Positions 38,026 to 52,790 are shown, numbered from the stretch's first letter. The stretch: DNA of 64,000 nt from Alkalihalobacillus sp. BA299 (GCF_017745675.1 NZ_JAFLJM010000003.1:186001-250000), one strand, 5' to 3'. The notes: a model not told the origin generated them from the sequence alone. Program-made: numbers and translations.

Positions 38026-38037
38026 TGATCATCTTTA

Positions 38038-39333
38038 TTATGCTACAATTTTGCTGTTTTCAACTAGCAACTCAACTGCTTTTTGCACTTTTAAGTCTTC
38101 CTTAATTGCGTTAGTACCACCTTGAGCGGCAAGAAGAGACTTAATTTCTTCTACAGAACGCTTGTACATCTCAGCCATTTTTTCAAGCTCTTTTTCAACA
38201 TCTTCTTCTGAAACTTCGATGTTTTCCGCTTGAGCAATTGCCTCTAATGTTAAGTTCACTTTTACTCGTTTCTCAGCATCTGCTTTGAACTGTTCTCGCA
38301 TACCAGCTTCATCAGTTCCTGTAAATTGAGCATACATTTCAAGGTTCATTCCTTGCATTTGCAGGCGTTGTCCAAACTCTTGAAGCATACGATCAGTTTC
38401 TGTTTCAATCATCGCAGCTGGAATATCAACTGTTGCGTTTTCTGCTGCTTTTTCAACAACACTATCACGCTTTTGGTTCTCAGCTTGTTGCGCTTTATCT
38501 TTTTCCAGTTTTTCTTTGATGTTTTTCTTTAAATCTTCAAGTGTTTCCACTTCTTCATCTACATCTTTAGCAAACTCATCATTTAGCTCTGGAAGTTCTT
38601 TACGCTTAATTTCATGAACTGTTACTTTGAAAGTAGCAGCCTTTCCAGCTAAATCCTTTGAATGGTATTCTTCTGGAAATGACACTTCTACGTCTTTCTC
38701 TTCACCAGACTTTAACCCAATCAACTGTTCTTCAAATCCTGGAATAAATTGATTAGAACCAATTTCTAATGGATAATTATCGCCTTTTCCACCTTCGAAT
38801 GCTTCTCCATCTATAAATCCTTCAAAATCAATAACCGCTGTATCACCTTCACCAACAGTACCATCTTCAACAACAACAAGCTCTGCTTGACGCTCTTGTA
38901 GTTGCTTTAATTCTGCCTCTACATCTTCGTCTGTAACTGTTGCATCAACAGCTTCTACCTCTAAGCCTTTGTAGTCACCAAGTTGTACTTCAGGCTTAAC
39001 TACCACTTTAGCTGTAAAGATAAGGTTTGAGCCTTTTTCCATTTGCTCAATATCAATGTCAGGACGATCTACTGGTTCAATTCCAGTTTCTTGTACTGCA
39101 CCCATATATGCTTCAGGCAATAAAATATCTAATGCATCTTGGTATAATGATTCTACACCAAAACGTTGTTCGAATAACGAACGAGGAATTTTCCCTTTAC
39201 GGAAACCAGGAACGTTTACTTTTTTACTTACTTTTTTAAATGCTTCGTTTAAAGCGACATCTACTTTTTCAGCGTCAACTTCTACAGTTAAGACACCGTT
39301 GTTACCTTCTAGTTTTTCCCATTTAGCAGTCAT
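38038..39333 (-). CDS. tig: Trigger factor, ribosome-bound chaperone and prolyl isomerase
   Basis: 431 aa. Ribosome-binding loop GFRKGKIP (about 44-51), FKBP-type PPIase domain ([20 protein letters not shown], about 160-240) and an acidic helical C-terminal chaperone domain. Binds near the ribosomal exit tunnel. It lies between clpX and ysoA as in B. subtilis. Confidence 0.97.
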   Translation of the reverse strand: MTAKWEKLEGNNGVLTVEVDAEKVDVALNEAFKKVSKKVNVPGFRKGKIPRSLFEQRFGVESLYQDALDILLPEAYMGAVQETGIEPVDRPDIDIEQMEKGSNLIFTAKVVVKPEVQLGDYKGLEVEAVDATVTDEDVEAELKQLQERQAELVVVEDGTVGEGDTAVIDFEGFIDGEAFEGGKGDNYPLEIGSNQFIPGFEEQLIGLKSGEEKDVEVSFPEEYHSKDLAGKAATFKVTVHEIKRKELPELNDEFAKDVDEEVETLEDLKKNIKEKLEKDKAQQAENQKRDSVVEKAAENATVDIPAAMIETETDRMLQEFGQRLQMQGMNLEMYAQFTGTDEAGMREQFKADAEKRVKVNLTLEAIAQAENIEVSEEDVEKELEKMAEMYKRSVEEIKSLLAAQGGTNAIKEDLKVQKAVELLVENSKIVA

Positions 39334-39444
39334 TAATTATTTCCCTCCAACTTCAAATAACATTCATTCCGACTATTATATATACTTGACAACCATTCTA
39401 TTATAACATAATAGTAACGCATTTCAAGAAAAGTTCAATGGCGA

Positions 39445-40488
39445 TTACAACTCAATCCCTTGAAATACCTGCTCTTCAACGGCCACGAGCTCATTAGCGG
39501 CCATAACTAACTCATTTACATTTACATTATATTGATCAGAAATTTCTTTTTCATCAAACTCCGAACCTAAACTTTCCATAACTACTAAATGGACAGCACC
39601 TGCCCATATGTATTCATCTTTTGGATTTGGAGAAAAAGGTACGAGCGCAAATAAATATTGCCACCATAGCTGTAGAACCATTTCTTTTAAGCTCGGATTT
39701 TCTTGTTCTAAATGGTATGTAATAATAGTAGCTACTTTTTGACCAAATGGGTTTTCAAACAAATCATTCAACTCTTGTGGATTTATGTATTCGACTTGAC
39801 CTAATTTACGAATTTCAACTTGTCCTTCTACATTTTTATCTTTCAAATTTTGAAGTATAAAGGTTTTAAGAACAAGATCTTTTTCTTCATCTTTAAGATA
39901 TTCTATGTACTTTTCAAAGACAAGAGGATGATTATGTTTTTTTAATTTTTGAATGGCAGCCCATTGTATTTTTACATTTGAATCATCTAATTGGTTTAAT
40001 AGATCAATTGGTGGCTCGTCATCAGCTTCTTTCAGTTTAATCATCGTATCGTCTACAATGTGATCATCCTCACTCATTTGTCGACTAAAATGCAGCAATT
40101 GATAAAACGTTTCAGCCTGGCTTGAAGGGACTTTTCCTTCTGCTAAAACGGCTTCTAACATCGTGACAACCTCTTCATAACAGGCTAGTTGAACTAATAG
40201 TGATACGTGAACTTGTAACACATCAAAATATTCGCCAATTCCTTCCTGTAGCATTCGTTTACTTTCAGCAACAGCTTCGTCAAGCTGGCCTAATTCAATA
40301 TATGTAAGAACTACTCCATAGCGAGCTTGATGGTGGTTTGGATCGTGTTTTAATGCTTGTTGAAAATCATCTAGTGCATCTTGTAGACGTTTTTCCTTTA
40401 AAGCAGCCATTCCTTTCTCAACTAGTTTTTCAACCACTCCAGGAAATGGAATCACATTTTTTTCTTTATTTTTCGTTTCATCATTCAT
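39445..40488 (-). CDS. ysoA: TPR-repeat protein (YsoA-like)
   Basis: 347 aa. Two or three tetratricopeptide repeats near the N-terminus (KRLQDALDDFQQALKHDPN, GVVLTYIELGQLDEAVAESK) and a helical remainder with an acidic C-terminus. Probably a protein-interaction scaffold; no enzymatic motif. Same place as B. subtilis ysoA, downstream of tig and upstream of leuD. Confidence 0.78.
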   Translation of the reverse strand: MNDETKNKEKNVIPFPGVVEKLVEKGMAALKEKRLQDALDDFQQALKHDPNHHQARYGVVLTYIELGQLDEAVAESKRMLQEGIGEYFDVLQVHVSLLVQLACYEEVVTMLEAVLAEGKVPSSQAETFYQLLHFSRQMSEDDHIVDDTMIKLKEADDEPPIDLLNQLDDSNVKIQWAAIQKLKKHNHPLVFEKYIEYLKDEEKDLVLKTFILQNLKDKNVEGQVEIRKLGQVEYINPQELNDLFENPFGQKVATIITYHLEQENPSLKEMVLQLWWQYLFALVPFSPNPKDEYIWAGAVHLVVMESLGSEFDEKEISDQYNVNVNELVMAANELVAVEEQVFQGIEL

Positions 40489-40800
40489 ATGAACGCTCCA
40501 CTCTTGGAAAATTGATCATTTACTAATAAGTCTAACAGTTCATAGGGTGAAATACAAACCTTCTCTAGTAGATAATGGTTTAAAATCCAGGTTTCACCTT
40601 AACCTTAACTCTAATGAAATTCAGATTTTAGAAGAATATCGTATATCTATACAACACATTGGAAGCGGTTACATAAATATGCGTTTTAAATCCATTTTAG
40701 GATCCTTATTAGTATTGGTATTAGCATTTATTTTTCCTTTAATCTGATTTTTTTATCCAATCTATTACTCTTTCGTTCGATATCGCTAAGAATAATAATA
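40489..40800. other. Intergenic region between ysoA and leuD
   Basis: A 66-codon frame on plus (from GTG 40548) lacks a ribosome-binding site and has no coding-like start; I do not call it. The region mainly holds the ysoA promoter and the leu-operon 3' hairpin that follows. Confidence 0.4.
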
Positions 40801-40922
40801 GATAGAGGATGACTCAGCCAGCGTGCTCCCCAATCTTTTCAAAACATAGTTGCTGATGAGTTTGACCAGCAGCTTATATTTTATCATGAAGTGCATTTCA
40901 CTTTGATTTGAGTCATCCTCTA
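40801..40922. repeat. About 120-bp element with inverted ends after leuD (second copy)
   Basis: GATAGAGGATGACTCA at 40801 pairs with TGAGTCATCCTCTA ending at 40922; the ends resemble those at 21991-22108, while the interiors differ. On the minus strand it starts 8 nt after the leuD stop, so it may terminate the ilv-leu operon. Confidence 0.55.
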
Positions 40923-40930
40923 CTCATCAA

Positions 40931-41524
40931 TTATGCATTTGCTTTTTCGTATTCTGTAATTTTATCTTCATAACGTAGCGTTAATCCAATTTCATCCCAT
41001 CCATTTAAAAGCATTTCTTTCCAATAAGGATCGATGTCAAAGGAAGCTTCAAAACCATCGGCATCTGTTATTTTTTGCTCTTTTAAATTCACGGTAAGTT
41101 CATAAACATCTTTATTCGCCTTTTCAATTAATTCATAAACTTGATTTTCATCTAGACGAATAGGTAAAATGCCATTCTTAAAACAGTTATTATAAAAAAT
41201 ATCTGCAAAGCTTGGTGCGATGATGACTTTAAATCCGTAATCTTGTAATGCCCACGGTGCATGTTCACGAGACGAACCACAGCCAAAATTATGAGCAGCT
41301 ACTAAAATCGTTGACTCTTGATTATGAAGCTGATTTAATTCAAAGTCCGGATTGTCCGTTCCATCAGCATTATAGCGCCAGTCGAAAAATAAAAATTTTC
41401 CAAAACCAGTACGTTCAATACGTTTTAAAAACTGCTTAGGAATGATTTGGTCTGTATCGACATTGACTCGGTTCATTCCAGCTGCTTTTCCTGTATGAAC
41501 TACGATTGGTTCCATAAATTCCAC
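40931..41524 (-). CDS. leuD: 3-isopropylmalate dehydratase small subunit
   Basis: Aconitase-swivel subunit that works with LeuC to isomerise isopropylmalate. 197 aa. [20 protein letters not shown], the [13 protein letters not shown] motif and [18 protein letters not shown] are typical. Last gene of the operon. Confidence 0.96.
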   Translation of the reverse strand: MEFMEPIVVHTGKAAGMNRVNVDTDQIIPKQFLKRIERTGFGKFLFFDWRYNADGTDNPDFELNQLHNQESTILVAAHNFGCGSSREHAPWALQDYGFKVIIAPSFADIFYNNCFKNGILPIRLDENQVYELIEKANKDVYELTVNLKEQKITDADGFEASFDIDPYWKEMLLNGWDEIGLTLRYEDKITEYEKANA

Positions 41525-41571
41525 CTCATTTACATTGATAAGTATTTATCCAACTACTAACTGAAATCCTA

Positions 41572-42984
41572 TTAAACTGGAGATTTTTCTAGTGTTCTTA
41601 CATCGACAAATTTCCCATTAATGGCTGCTGCAGCTGCCATTGCTGGACTGACAAGATGAGTTCTTGCTCCCTTACCTTGGCGTCCTTCAAAGTTACGGTT
41701 AGAAGTTGAAGCACAACGCTCACCTTCAGGAACGAAATCAGGATTCATACTTAAACACATACTACATCCAGATTCACGCCACTCGAAACCAGCCTCGATA
41801 AAGATTTTATCTAATCCTTCTTCTTCTGCTCGTTGTTTAATTTTTTGTGATCCAGGTACGACAATTGCACGAACACCTTCTGCTACTTTTCTTCCTTTTG
41901 CAACTGCAGCAGCAGCGCGAAGATCACTCATTCTTGAGTTCGTACATGAGCCGATAAAAACATGTTGAATAGCAACTTCTGACATTTTTGTTCCTGGCTC
42001 TAGTCCCATATACTCAAGCGCTTGTTCAATTGCTTTTTTCTCAGATGTTGCATTTACATCTTCTGGACTTGGGATCGGTTGATGAATACCAATTCCTTGC
42101 GCAGGGTTAGTTCCCCATGTAACCATCGGTTGAATTTCTTCTGCATCAATAACAACTGATTTGTCATAAACTGCACCTTCATCTGTTGCCAATGCTTCCC
42201 ATTTTTCAACTACCTTTTCGAACTCTTCACCTTGTGGAACATACTCACGACCTTTTAAATAGTCATATGTTACTTGGTCAGGGCTAATCAGTCCTGCTTT
42301 TGCACCAGCTTCAATCGACATGTTACAGATCGTCATACGCTCTTCCATCGTCATTCCGTGGATCGCATCACCTGTATATTCCATAACATAACCTGTCCCG
42401 AAATCAACGCCAAACTTAGCGATTATTGCCAAAATAACATCTTTCGCCGTAATTCCTTGAGATAGACGTCCATTGACACGAACTTCCATCGTTTTTGGTT
42501 TACTTTGCCATAATGTTTGTGTTGCTAACACGTGTTCAACTTCACTTGTACCGATACCAAACGCTAGTGCACCGAAGGCTCCGTGAGTTGCTGTATGACT
42601 ATCACCACAAACGATCGTTTTCCCAGGTTGAGTTAAACCAAGTTCTGGTCCAATTACATGAACGATCCCATTATCAGGACTATCGATTCCAGCGACCGTA
42701 ATACCAAACTCATTACAATTGTTTTCTAACGTTTCCATTTGTTTTTTTGCAATTGGATCTGTTACGTTGAGACGATCAACTGTAGGCACATTGTGATCCA
42801 TCGTTGCAAACGTTAAATCTGGACGCCGAACTTTGCGACCATTGATACGAAGTCCTTCAAACGCTTGCGGTGAAGTAACTTCATGAACCATATGCAAATC
42901 AATATATAATAGATTTGGTTTACCCGGCTCGTTTAAAACGGTATGGTTTTCCCAAATCTTTTCAATAATTGTTTTTGGTGTCAT
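41572..42984 (-). CDS. leuC: 3-isopropylmalate dehydratase large subunit
   Basis: 470 aa. The [4Fe-4S] cysteines are in [13 protein letters not shown] and GCSMCLSMN; the catalytic core [19 protein letters not shown] is intact. Its start overlaps the leuB stop by 4 nt (ATGA). Confidence 0.97.
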   Translation of the reverse strand: MTPKTIIEKIWENHTVLNEPGKPNLLYIDLHMVHEVTSPQAFEGLRINGRKVRRPDLTFATMDHNVPTVDRLNVTDPIAKKQMETLENNCNEFGITVAGIDSPDNGIVHVIGPELGLTQPGKTIVCGDSHTATHGAFGALAFGIGTSEVEHVLATQTLWQSKPKTMEVRVNGRLSQGITAKDVILAIIAKFGVDFGTGYVMEYTGDAIHGMTMEERMTICNMSIEAGAKAGLISPDQVTYDYLKGREYVPQGEEFEKVVEKWEALATDEGAVYDKSVVIDAEEIQPMVTWGTNPAQGIGIHQPIPSPEDVNATSEKKAIEQALEYMGLEPGTKMSEVAIQHVFIGSCTNSRMSDLRAAAAVAKGRKVAEGVRAIVVPGSQKIKQRAEEEGLDKIFIEAGFEWRESGCSMCLSMNPDFVPEGERCASTSNRNFEGRQGKGARTHLVSPAMAAAAAINGKFVDVRTLEKSPV

Positions 42985-44081
42985 TCTCCTCTTCCTTCCC
43001 CTTTAATCAGTTCAATCACTTTTGCTGTCATTTCTGTAGTTGAAAGAATCTCCTCACCTGCTCTAGCAATGTCTCCTGTACGATAGCCTGCTTCGAGTAC
43101 ATCATTTATTGCTTGATCGATTGCATTCGCCTCTTCAATCATGCCAAATGAGTATTTTAGCATCATTGCAACTGATGCAATCGTAGCAAGTGGATTTGCT
43201 TTATTTTGACCTGCAATGTCAGGTGCAGAACCATGAATCGGTTCATATAATCCTGGTCCACCACTTCCAATACTGGCTGAAGGTAGCATACCAAGCGAAC
43301 CTGTTAGCATCGAAGCTTCATCACTTAAAATATCGCCAAACATATTTTCTGTCACGATGACATCAAATTGCTTTGGATTACGGATCAATTGCATCGCCGC
43401 ATTATCTACGAGCATATGATCAAGTTCAACATCTGGATAATCTTTGCCTACTTCAATAGCAACTTCACGCCAAACCCGACTAGATTCTAGTACGTTCGCT
43501 TTATCTACTGATGTTAATTTTTTATTTCGCACTCTTGCTAATTCAAAACCTTGCTTCATGATACGTTCGATTTCACTACGTTTGTAAGCTAGTGTATCGA
43601 CGACAACAAGATCTTCGCCTTCTTCACGGCGTTCACGTGGCTCCCCGAAATATAAACCACCTGTCAATTCGCGAACAATCATTAAGTCTACCCCATCGAT
43701 GACTTCTCTTTTTAATGTTGAAGAGTCCGCTAAACTATCGTGGGCTGTAACAGGGCGTAAATTGGCAAAAAGATCTAACTCTTTACGAATACCAAGTAAC
43801 CCTTTTTCAGGCCTCATATGACCAGGAAGTGTATCCCATTTCGGTCCACCGACTGCACCGAGTAGAACTCCGTCACTTGCTTTGCAAGTATCAATTGTCT
43901 CCTGTGGAAGTGGAGTATTACAATCATCGATAGCATTACCACCGATTTTAGCGTACGTATATTCAAATTTATGGTTATATTTTTCAGCAATCACATCTAA
44001 AACTTGGATAGCCCCTTGGATCACCTCAGGGCCAATTCCGTCACCAGGTAAAACTGTAATCTTTTTATTCAAGTTACTCAT
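42981..44081 (-). CDS. leuB: 3-isopropylmalate dehydrogenase
   Basis: NAD-dependent oxidative decarboxylation to 2-ketoisocaproate. 366 aa. [41 protein letters not shown] and the substrate/NAD site [12 protein letters not shown] are present. Coupled to leuC. Confidence 0.97.
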   Translation of the reverse strand: MSNLNKKITVLPGDGIGPEVIQGAIQVLDVIAEKYNHKFEYTYAKIGGNAIDDCNTPLPQETIDTCKASDGVLLGAVGGPKWDTLPGHMRPEKGLLGIRKELDLFANLRPVTAHDSLADSSTLKREVIDGVDLMIVRELTGGLYFGEPRERREEGEDLVVVDTLAYKRSEIERIMKQGFELARVRNKKLTSVDKANVLESSRVWREVAIEVGKDYPDVELDHMLVDNAAMQLIRNPKQFDVIVTENMFGDILSDEASMLTGSLGMLPSASIGSGGPGLYEPIHGSAPDIAGQNKANPLATIASVAMMLKYSFGMIEEANAIDQAINDVLEAGYRTGDIARAGEEILSTTEMTAKVIELIKGEGRGE

Positions 44082-44108
44082 CTCCCACTCATTAACCCAT
44101 TGACAACT

Positions 44109-47221
<3,113 letters not shown>

Positions 47222-47225
<4 letters not shown>

Positions 47226-48946
47226 GGTTTAATTCCCTCCATTTCATGCTGTCCTTTACCAGGCGCAATCATTGGATATACGTTTTCCACTTGAGTCACT
47301 CTAAAGTCCATTAATACTGGGCCATTATGCGCAAGTGCCTCTTCTAAAGCCCCTCTTACATCCTCGACTTTATCAATACGCATTCCCTTCACATCGTAAG
47401 CTTCTGCTAGCTTCACAAAGTTTGGTTGTGTATTGAAAACCGAGTTAGAATAACGTTCCTCATAAAAAAGCTGCTGCCATTGACGAACCATACCAAGTGA
47501 TGAATTGTTTACGATAATAATCTTCACTGGTAAATTTAAGTCTTGAAGAATGGAAAGCTCTTGAGCTGTCATCTGGAACCCTGCATCTCCTAAGATTGAC
47601 ACAACTGGTGTTTCAGGTTCTGCAAATTGTGCTCCAATTGCTGCTGGAAAACCAAAGCCCATCGTTCCTAATCCACCTGATGTAACCCAACGGTTCGGCT
47701 TATTAAACTTGTAATATTGCGCTGCCCACATTTGATGTTGACCCACATCTGTTGTAACAATTGCCTCACCATTAGTTACTTCAAAGATTAATTCCATAAG
47801 TTTTTGTGGCTTAATCGTTTGGTCATCTTCTTTGTACCAAAGTGGATATTCTGTTTTCATCTTGTCTAACTCAGCTAACCATACCTCTGTCTCTCCTGCT
47901 GCTCCTTTTTCCTCAAGAAGCATTTTCAAAGCTTCCTTTGCATCACCCACAACTGGGATATGCGTTTCGATGTTCTTACCAATCTCAGCTGGGTCGATAT
48001 CAATGTGTGCAATCTTTGCATTTGGTGCAAAATGCTGTAATGCTCCAGTTAAGCGGTCATCAAAACGTGCCCCAATACTTATCAGTAAGTCACTCTGATG
48101 AATGGCCATGTTTGCAGCGTATGTTCCATGCATACCTGCCATTCCTAAGAATAGTTCGTGTTCACCTGGGAAAGCACCAAGTCCAAGTAAAGTACTTGCA
48201 ACAGGAATACGCATTCTCTCAGCATATTCAAACAATTCATCGTAAGCATGTGCATGAAGGACACCTGCCCCAGATAAAATACAAGGCTTTTTCGCTTCTG
48301 CTACTGCTTCTGAAAGCTTTCTAATTTGCAATTTATTTGGGATTACTGTTGGTTGATAGCCTGGTAAATCGACCTCTTTATCGTAATCAAAAATGCCTGT
48401 CGCAACAGAAACATCCTTAGGTAAATCGATAAGGACTGGGCCTGGTCGCCCTGTTGTAGCAATGTGGAATGCTTCTTTCATTATTCTAGGAAGGTCTTCC
48501 ACCGTTCTTACCTGAAAATTATGCTTTGTGATCGGCATAGTAATACCAATCATGTCAGCTTCTTGGAAAGCATCTGTCCCTATTACCGAAGTAGCAACTT
48601 GGCCAGTAATAACAACAAGTGGCAATGAGTCAATCATTGCATCTGCAATTCCAGTAACAACATTCGTTGCTCCAGGTCCTGAGGTAACAATACAAACTCC
48701 TGGCTTCCCTGAAACTCTTGCGTACCCTTCTGCTGCGTGAATTGCTCCTTGTTCATGGCGGGCTAAAATATGACGAATACCTGACTTATAGATTTCATCA
48801 TATGTCGGTAAAATCGCCCCTCCAGGGTAACCAAAGATGACATCAACACCTTCTTTAGCTAGTGCTTTAATTAACATACTAGACCCTGATAATGGTTGCT
48901 TCTCCTCTACTACTGAAAGATCTTTGTTTCTCAACTTGGTACTCAC
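47222..48946 (-). CDS. ilvB: Acetolactate synthase large (catalytic) subunit
   Basis: ThDP/FAD enzyme. 574 aa. [36 protein letters not shown] (catalytic Glu), and the ThDP Mg-binding [12 protein letters not shown]...[12 protein letters not shown] are intact. Starts with GTG at 48946 with GGAGG 7 nt upstream. First gene after the Leu T-box. Confidence 0.97.
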
Positions 48947-49040
48947 TTTTCTTCCTCCTTACTACCAGTTGAATTATTTGACTGACATTTTACATATAAA
49001 TCTATATTGTAAGAAAGTTAGACTTTCTTAGTTAACAAAT

Positions 49041-49338
49041 AAAAAACACCTTCTCACCCCATCAATGAACCAACCTATTGGTCCTAGCAGAAGGGGTGAA
49101 AAGATGTTTTCTTTCCACGGTACCACCCTTTTTTATGACATTTTTGCAAATGCCACCTTATGAACGTAAGTAAGACCTACATCCAGTTTTAATAACGAGT
49201 GCAGTGTACACCCGACCAACCCTACTTGCTTACGTTCGAATTGGCACTCCGAGGTGAGTTCGTCGATAGGAGCATCGCCGCCTCTCAGCACATACGGCTC
49301 TCTGTGGATGCTAATCCTTATCAATTACTTTTCCTCTT
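49041..49338 (-). promoter_or_regulatory. Leucine T-box riboswitch leader of ilvB-ilvN-ilvC-leuABCD
   Basis: T-box core GGTGGTACCGTG at 49127-49116 on the minus strand. The terminator that follows pairs ACATCTTTTCACCCC with GGGGTGAGAAGGTGT and ends in TTTTTT (49041-49109). Stem I contains GAA-CTC-ACC, with the leucine specifier CTC at 49258-49256. Uncharged tRNA-Leu(GAG) should allow read-through. Confidence 0.92.
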
Positions 49339-49348
49339 CAACGTTTTT

Positions 49349-49377
49349 ATCATAGTATTTATTTTTTCTAGCGTTTA
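49349..49377 (-). promoter_or_regulatory. Candidate promoter of the Leu T-box leader
   Basis: TAAACG (49377-49372), 17-bp spacer and TATGAT (49354-49349) on the minus strand. The -35 overlaps the ilvD stop. Weak -35, so the call is tentative; ilvD read-through could also enter the leader. Confidence 0.4.
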
Positions 49378-51042
49378 TATTTTCATAATTCCACCAGTGT
49401 TAGCAGAAGTAACTAGCTTGGAGTAGCGAGCTAAGTACCCTTTTTTCACTTTTGGTTCTGGTTCTTGCCAGTTTTCTTTTCTATTTGCTAGCTCTACGTC
49501 ATCAACATTGAGTGTGATCGTCCGATTGATTAAATCGAGCGTGATTTTATCTCCATTCTCAACGAATGCGATCGGACCGCCTTCAGCTGCTTCTGGACTA
49601 ATATGGCCAATTGAAATTCCTCTTGAAGCGCCAGAGAAACGACCATCTGTTATAAGTGCAACCTTCGTTCCTAGCCCTCGTCCTACAATCGATGAGGTCG
49701 GTGCTAACATTTCAGGCATTCCTGGTCCACCTTTTGGTCCTTCGTATCGAATAACGACAACGTGGCCTTCTCTTACATCCCCATTATTAATTCCTTCAAT
49801 TGCTTCATCCTGTGAATTATAGACGATTGCCTCTCCTTCAAACACTTTAATCGAAGGATCAACTGCACCGACTTTTATAACTCCACCATCTGGTGCTAGA
49901 TTTCCGAATAATACGGATAAACCACCAACTGGACTATACGGATTATCTTTTCGACGGATGACATCATCATTTGTAATTTCTGCATCTTTTACTGTTTCAT
50001 AAATAGTCTTCCCAGAAATTGTTATACGATCCGGGTGAATAGCTCCATCAATTTTACATAGCTCTTTAATGATGGCACTAACTCCACCTGCTTTATGAAC
50101 ATCATCCATAGAATAATCAGAAGCCGGACTAATTTTACTTAGGTACGGTACTCGTTCCGCCACTTTATTAATATCACTAATGTTATACTCAATTTCAGCT
50201 TCATTTGCAATCGCTAATGTGTGTAGAACCGTATTCGTCGAACCACCCATTGCCATATCTAGCGCAAATGCATCATCAATCGCATCTTTTGTGATAATAT
50301 CACGAGGACGAATGTCTTTTTCAATTAAAGTCATTAAATGTTTAGCTGCATCTTTAATTAATTGGTGTCGGCCTTCAGATGTTGCTACGAGTGTTCCGTT
50401 TCCTGGAAGAGCAACTCCAAGCATTTCCATTAATGTGTTCATAGAGTTTGCTGTAAACATTCCCGAACAAGAACCACAGGTCGGACATGCTGATTGCTCA
50501 ATTTCTAATAATTCTTCACGAGTCATACTTCCTGAAGAAAATGCCCCAACACCTTCAAAAACAGATACTAGTGAAAGACTCTTTCCATCTTTCGTCCTTC
50601 CAGCTTCCATTGGACCCCCTGAAACGAATACAGATGGTACATTCGTACGAACCGATGCCATAAGCATTCCTGGAGTTATTTTATCACAGTTTGGAATATA
50701 AAATACTCCGTCAAACCAATGAGCATTAATTACGGTTTCAGCTGCGTCACAAATAATTTCTCTACTTGGTAAAGAGTAGCGCATTCCGATGTGCCCCATC
50801 GCTATCCCGTCATCAACACCAATTGTATTAAATTCAAACGGGATACCACCAGCTTCTCGGATCGCTTCTTTTGCAACTTCTGCAAACTTATTTAAATGCA
50901 TATGTCCTGGAATGATATCGATGTAGGAATTACATACACCGATAAATGGTTTGTCCATATCTTCTTCTTTAACCCCAGCCGCTCTTAGTAAACTTCGGTG
51001 TGGGGCGCGATCAATTCCTTTTTTAATCATATTACTTCTCAT
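49375..51042 (-). CDS. ilvD: Dihydroxy-acid dehydratase
   Basis: Fe-S enzyme that makes the branched 2-keto acids. About 555 aa. The cysteine ligands are in [23 protein letters not shown] and [18 protein letters not shown] start at ATG 51042, with GGGAG upstream, which gives [17 protein letters not shown]. It lies between ilvE and the Leu T-box, an arrangement different from B. subtilis, where ilvD is elsewhere. Confidence 0.96.
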   Translation of the reverse strand: MRSNMIKKGIDRAPHRSLLRAAGVKEEDMDKPFIGVCNSYIDIIPGHMHLNKFAEVAKEAIREAGGIPFEFNTIGVDDGIAMGHIGMRYSLPSREIICDAAETVINAHWFDGVFYIPNCDKITPGMLMASVRTNVPSVFVSGGPMEAGRTKDGKSLSLVSVFEGVGAFSSGSMTREELLEIEQSACPTCGSCSGMFTANSMNTLMEMLGVALPGNGTLVATSEGRHQLIKDAAKHLMTLIEKDIRPRDIITKDAIDDAFALDMAMGGSTNTVLHTLAIANEAEIEYNISDINKVAERVPYLSKISPASDYSMDDVHKAGGVSAIIKELCKIDGAIHPDRITISGKTIYETVKDAEITNDDVIRRKDNPYSPVGGLSVLFGNLAPDGGVIKVGAVDPSIKVFEGEAIVYNSQDEAIEGINNGDVREGHVVVIRYEGPKGGPGMPEMLAPTSSIVGRGLGTKVALITDGRFSGASRGISIGHISPEAAEGGPIAFVENGDKITLDLINRTITLNVDDVELANRKENWQEPEPKVKKGYLARYSKLVTSANTGGIMKI

Positions 51043-51096
51043 ATTTGTTCTCTCCCACATCTATTGTTTTTCTTATTATACCTCTATCAAGTACTT

Positions 51097-52002
51097 TTAA
51101 CTAACTTCTACTTGAGATTTTACTGTATAAACTTTTTCTCCATCTTCGACTACTTTTTTACGGAAAGCATTGAGCAACTTGTTTGTCTCTTTCCCAGGCT
51201 TCCCGTCTCCGATCACTCTTCCATCCACTTTTACTACTGCAATGACTTCAGCAGCAGTACCAGTTAAGAAAACTTCGTCTGCAACATAAACATCATGACG
51301 AGTAAACGGCTCTTCCTTGACTTCGTATCCGAGGTCAGAAGCGATATCAATAATGGCATTTCTTGTAATTCCTTCTAATGCTCCAATGTATCCAGGAGGA
51401 GTAAGGATCTTATTTCCTTTAACTATGAATACATTATCAGCTGACCCTTCAGCTACATACCCTTCATTGTTAAGCATTAATGCTTCACTAACACCAGCTA
51501 ACGATGCTTCTATTTTCACTAATATATTATTCAAATAATTCAGAGACTTAACTTTAGGACTTAATACATCTGGTCGATTACGTCTTGTCGGTACGGTTAC
51601 AATTTCTAGTCCCTTTTCATACAATTCTTTTGGAAAAATCGATAATTGTTCCGCAATAACAATAACGTTAGGTTTTGGGCAAGAGGCAGGATCTAATCCT
51701 AAGTTACCTACTCCTCTAGATACTACAAGGCGTATATACGCATCATGAAGTTTATTAACCTTTATCGTTTCCACAATGATCTGTGTTAATTCCTCTATTG
51801 TATGAGGTATTGACAGCATAATCGACTTTGCTGAATTGTATAGGCGCTCTAAATGCTCTTTTAATTGAAAAACATTGCCGTCGTAGACACGAATACCTTC
51901 AAATACACCATCACCATATAAAAAACCGTGATCATATACTGAAACTTTAGCATTATGTTTTTCAACAAATTCTCCGTTTAAATAAATCCATTGCTCACTC
52001 AT
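51097..52002 (-). CDS. ilvE: Branched-chain amino-acid aminotransferase
   Basis: PLP-dependent class IV transaminase, last step of valine, leucine and isoleucine synthesis. 301 aa. VYDHGFLYGDGVFEGIRVYDG, PLP lysine in LSPKVKSLNYLNN, EGSADNVFIVKG and FLTGTAAEVIAV. The fold also covers D-amino-acid transaminases, but the ilv context and motif set favour IlvE. ATG 52002 is preceded by AGAGGAG. First gene of this stretch. Confidence 0.92.
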   Translation of the reverse strand: MSEQWIYLNGEFVEKHNAKVSVYDHGFLYGDGVFEGIRVYDGNVFQLKEHLERLYNSAKSIMLSIPHTIEELTQIIVETIKVNKLHDAYIRLVVSRGVGNLGLDPASCPKPNVIVIAEQLSIFPKELYEKGLEIVTVPTRRNRPDVLSPKVKSLNYLNNILVKIEASLAGVSEALMLNNEGYVAEGSADNVFIVKGNKILTPPGYIGALEGITRNAIIDIASDLGYEVKEEPFTRHDVYVADEVFLTGTAAEVIAVVKVDGRVIGDGKPGKETNKLLNAFRKKVVEDGEKVYTVKSQVEVS

Positions 52003-52028
52003 ACGATACACTCCTCTAGTTGCATATC

Positions 52029-52043
52029 AATTGTTAGAAAATT
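52029..52043. promoter_or_regulatory. CodY-type operator upstream of ilvE
   Basis: AATTGTTAGAAAATT matches the CodY consensus AATTTTCWGAAAATT at 13 of 15 positions. A weaker 11-of-15 match lies at 52148-52162. CodY represses branched-chain amino-acid genes in Bacillus when these amino acids and GTP are plentiful. Confidence 0.6.
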
Positions 52044-52162
52044 TTGAATTCTTGGTGTGCAGATAGAAATATATCTTTTTTTTCTGCAATGAGAAATTTT
52101 TTAATTATAAAAGATAAAATACTTTCATGCATTTCGTTTGTTATTTTTCTTTTCAAACAATT

Positions 52163-52373
52163 TGTTATTTGAGGATTATAATACGCTTATTATGAGTGCT
52201 GGTCAACCACTTTTTATAAAATTTTTTGACTATTTTGATTTGTGAGTTTCGTTGTATCCGCTTACACCATTACTACATCAGGAAAATGATATTATTAATT
52301 TTTTTTACCCTAAACAAAAAAGTTTTTATATCTTTTGTAATAGTTAATGGAAGATTGGTAAAAACTAGGTACG
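52163..52373. other. Divergent promoter region of ilvE and the small nuclease-like gene
   Basis: AT-rich with several TATAAT-like sequences on both strands; one at 52178-52183 reads TATAAT on the minus strand. I cannot pair them firmly with -35 boxes. No gene is seen. Confidence 0.35.
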
Positions 52374-52790
52374 GTGATGATTATGATGAAAATAAGATGG
52401 AAAACTCATAGGTTTTTATTTATGAAAGTTACTTTACCAACACTTTCCTTAAGAAGAAAAAAACCGCCATTTCTCGTACCCGTAAATTTAGAGGAGCATA
52501 AATGTCAAAAAGAGTGTGAGCGAAAATTATATCAGGCACTCTTTTCACAAAATTATTATGTTACTCCTTACCTTGAGTGTGGAAGGTTTGTCATTAATCT
52601 AGCCCTTATTCCTTTTCGTATTGCAATTATCGACGAAAAGCAAGCTGGAAATGAGAAGCTAGAAAAAGCTTTAAAGAAAGATGGATGGAGAGTGATTTAC
52701 TACAATGAGGAAGAATTAAATCACAATATTAAATCCATTCTGCTACAGATTCAACAAGAAGCACACAGTTACAAGCAGTTATTATCTTAA
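52374..52790 (+). CDS. Small protein resembling a Vsr/DUF559-type nuclease fold, active site altered
   Basis: Up to 138 aa. From about residue 40: ECERKLYQALFSQNYYVTPYLE, CGRFVINLALIPFRIAIIDEKQ and DGWRVIYYNEEELN, the order seen in Vsr/DUF559 PD-(D/E)XK proteins (helix with Glu, strand with Asp, strand with acidic-x-Lys). The core Asp position reads Asn (FVINLAL), so catalysis may be lost. Start uncertain: ATGs at 52374, 52383, 52386 or 52422. Monocistronic with its own terminator; divergent from ilvE. The fold assignment is by eye. Confidence 0.6.
   Translation: MMIMMKIRWKTHRFLFMKVTLPTLSLRRKKPPFLVPVNLEEHKCQKECERKLYQALFSQNYYVTPYLECGRFVINLALIPFRIAIIDEKQAGNEKLEKALKKDGWRVIYYNEEELNHNIKSILLQIQQEAHSYKQLLS

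Noticed and set aside
40547..40747. 66-codon plus-strand frame ending in a hydrophobic segment
   Set aside because: GTG start without a Shine-Dalgarno sequence, no recognisable domain, and it lies in the upstream region of ysoA. The last 22 residues could be a tiny hydrophobic peptide but nothing supports translation.
51097..52002. ilvE product as a D-alanine aminotransferase
   Set aside because: Fold class IV covers both, but the ilvE-ilvD gene pair and the CodY box favour branched-chain aminotransferase.
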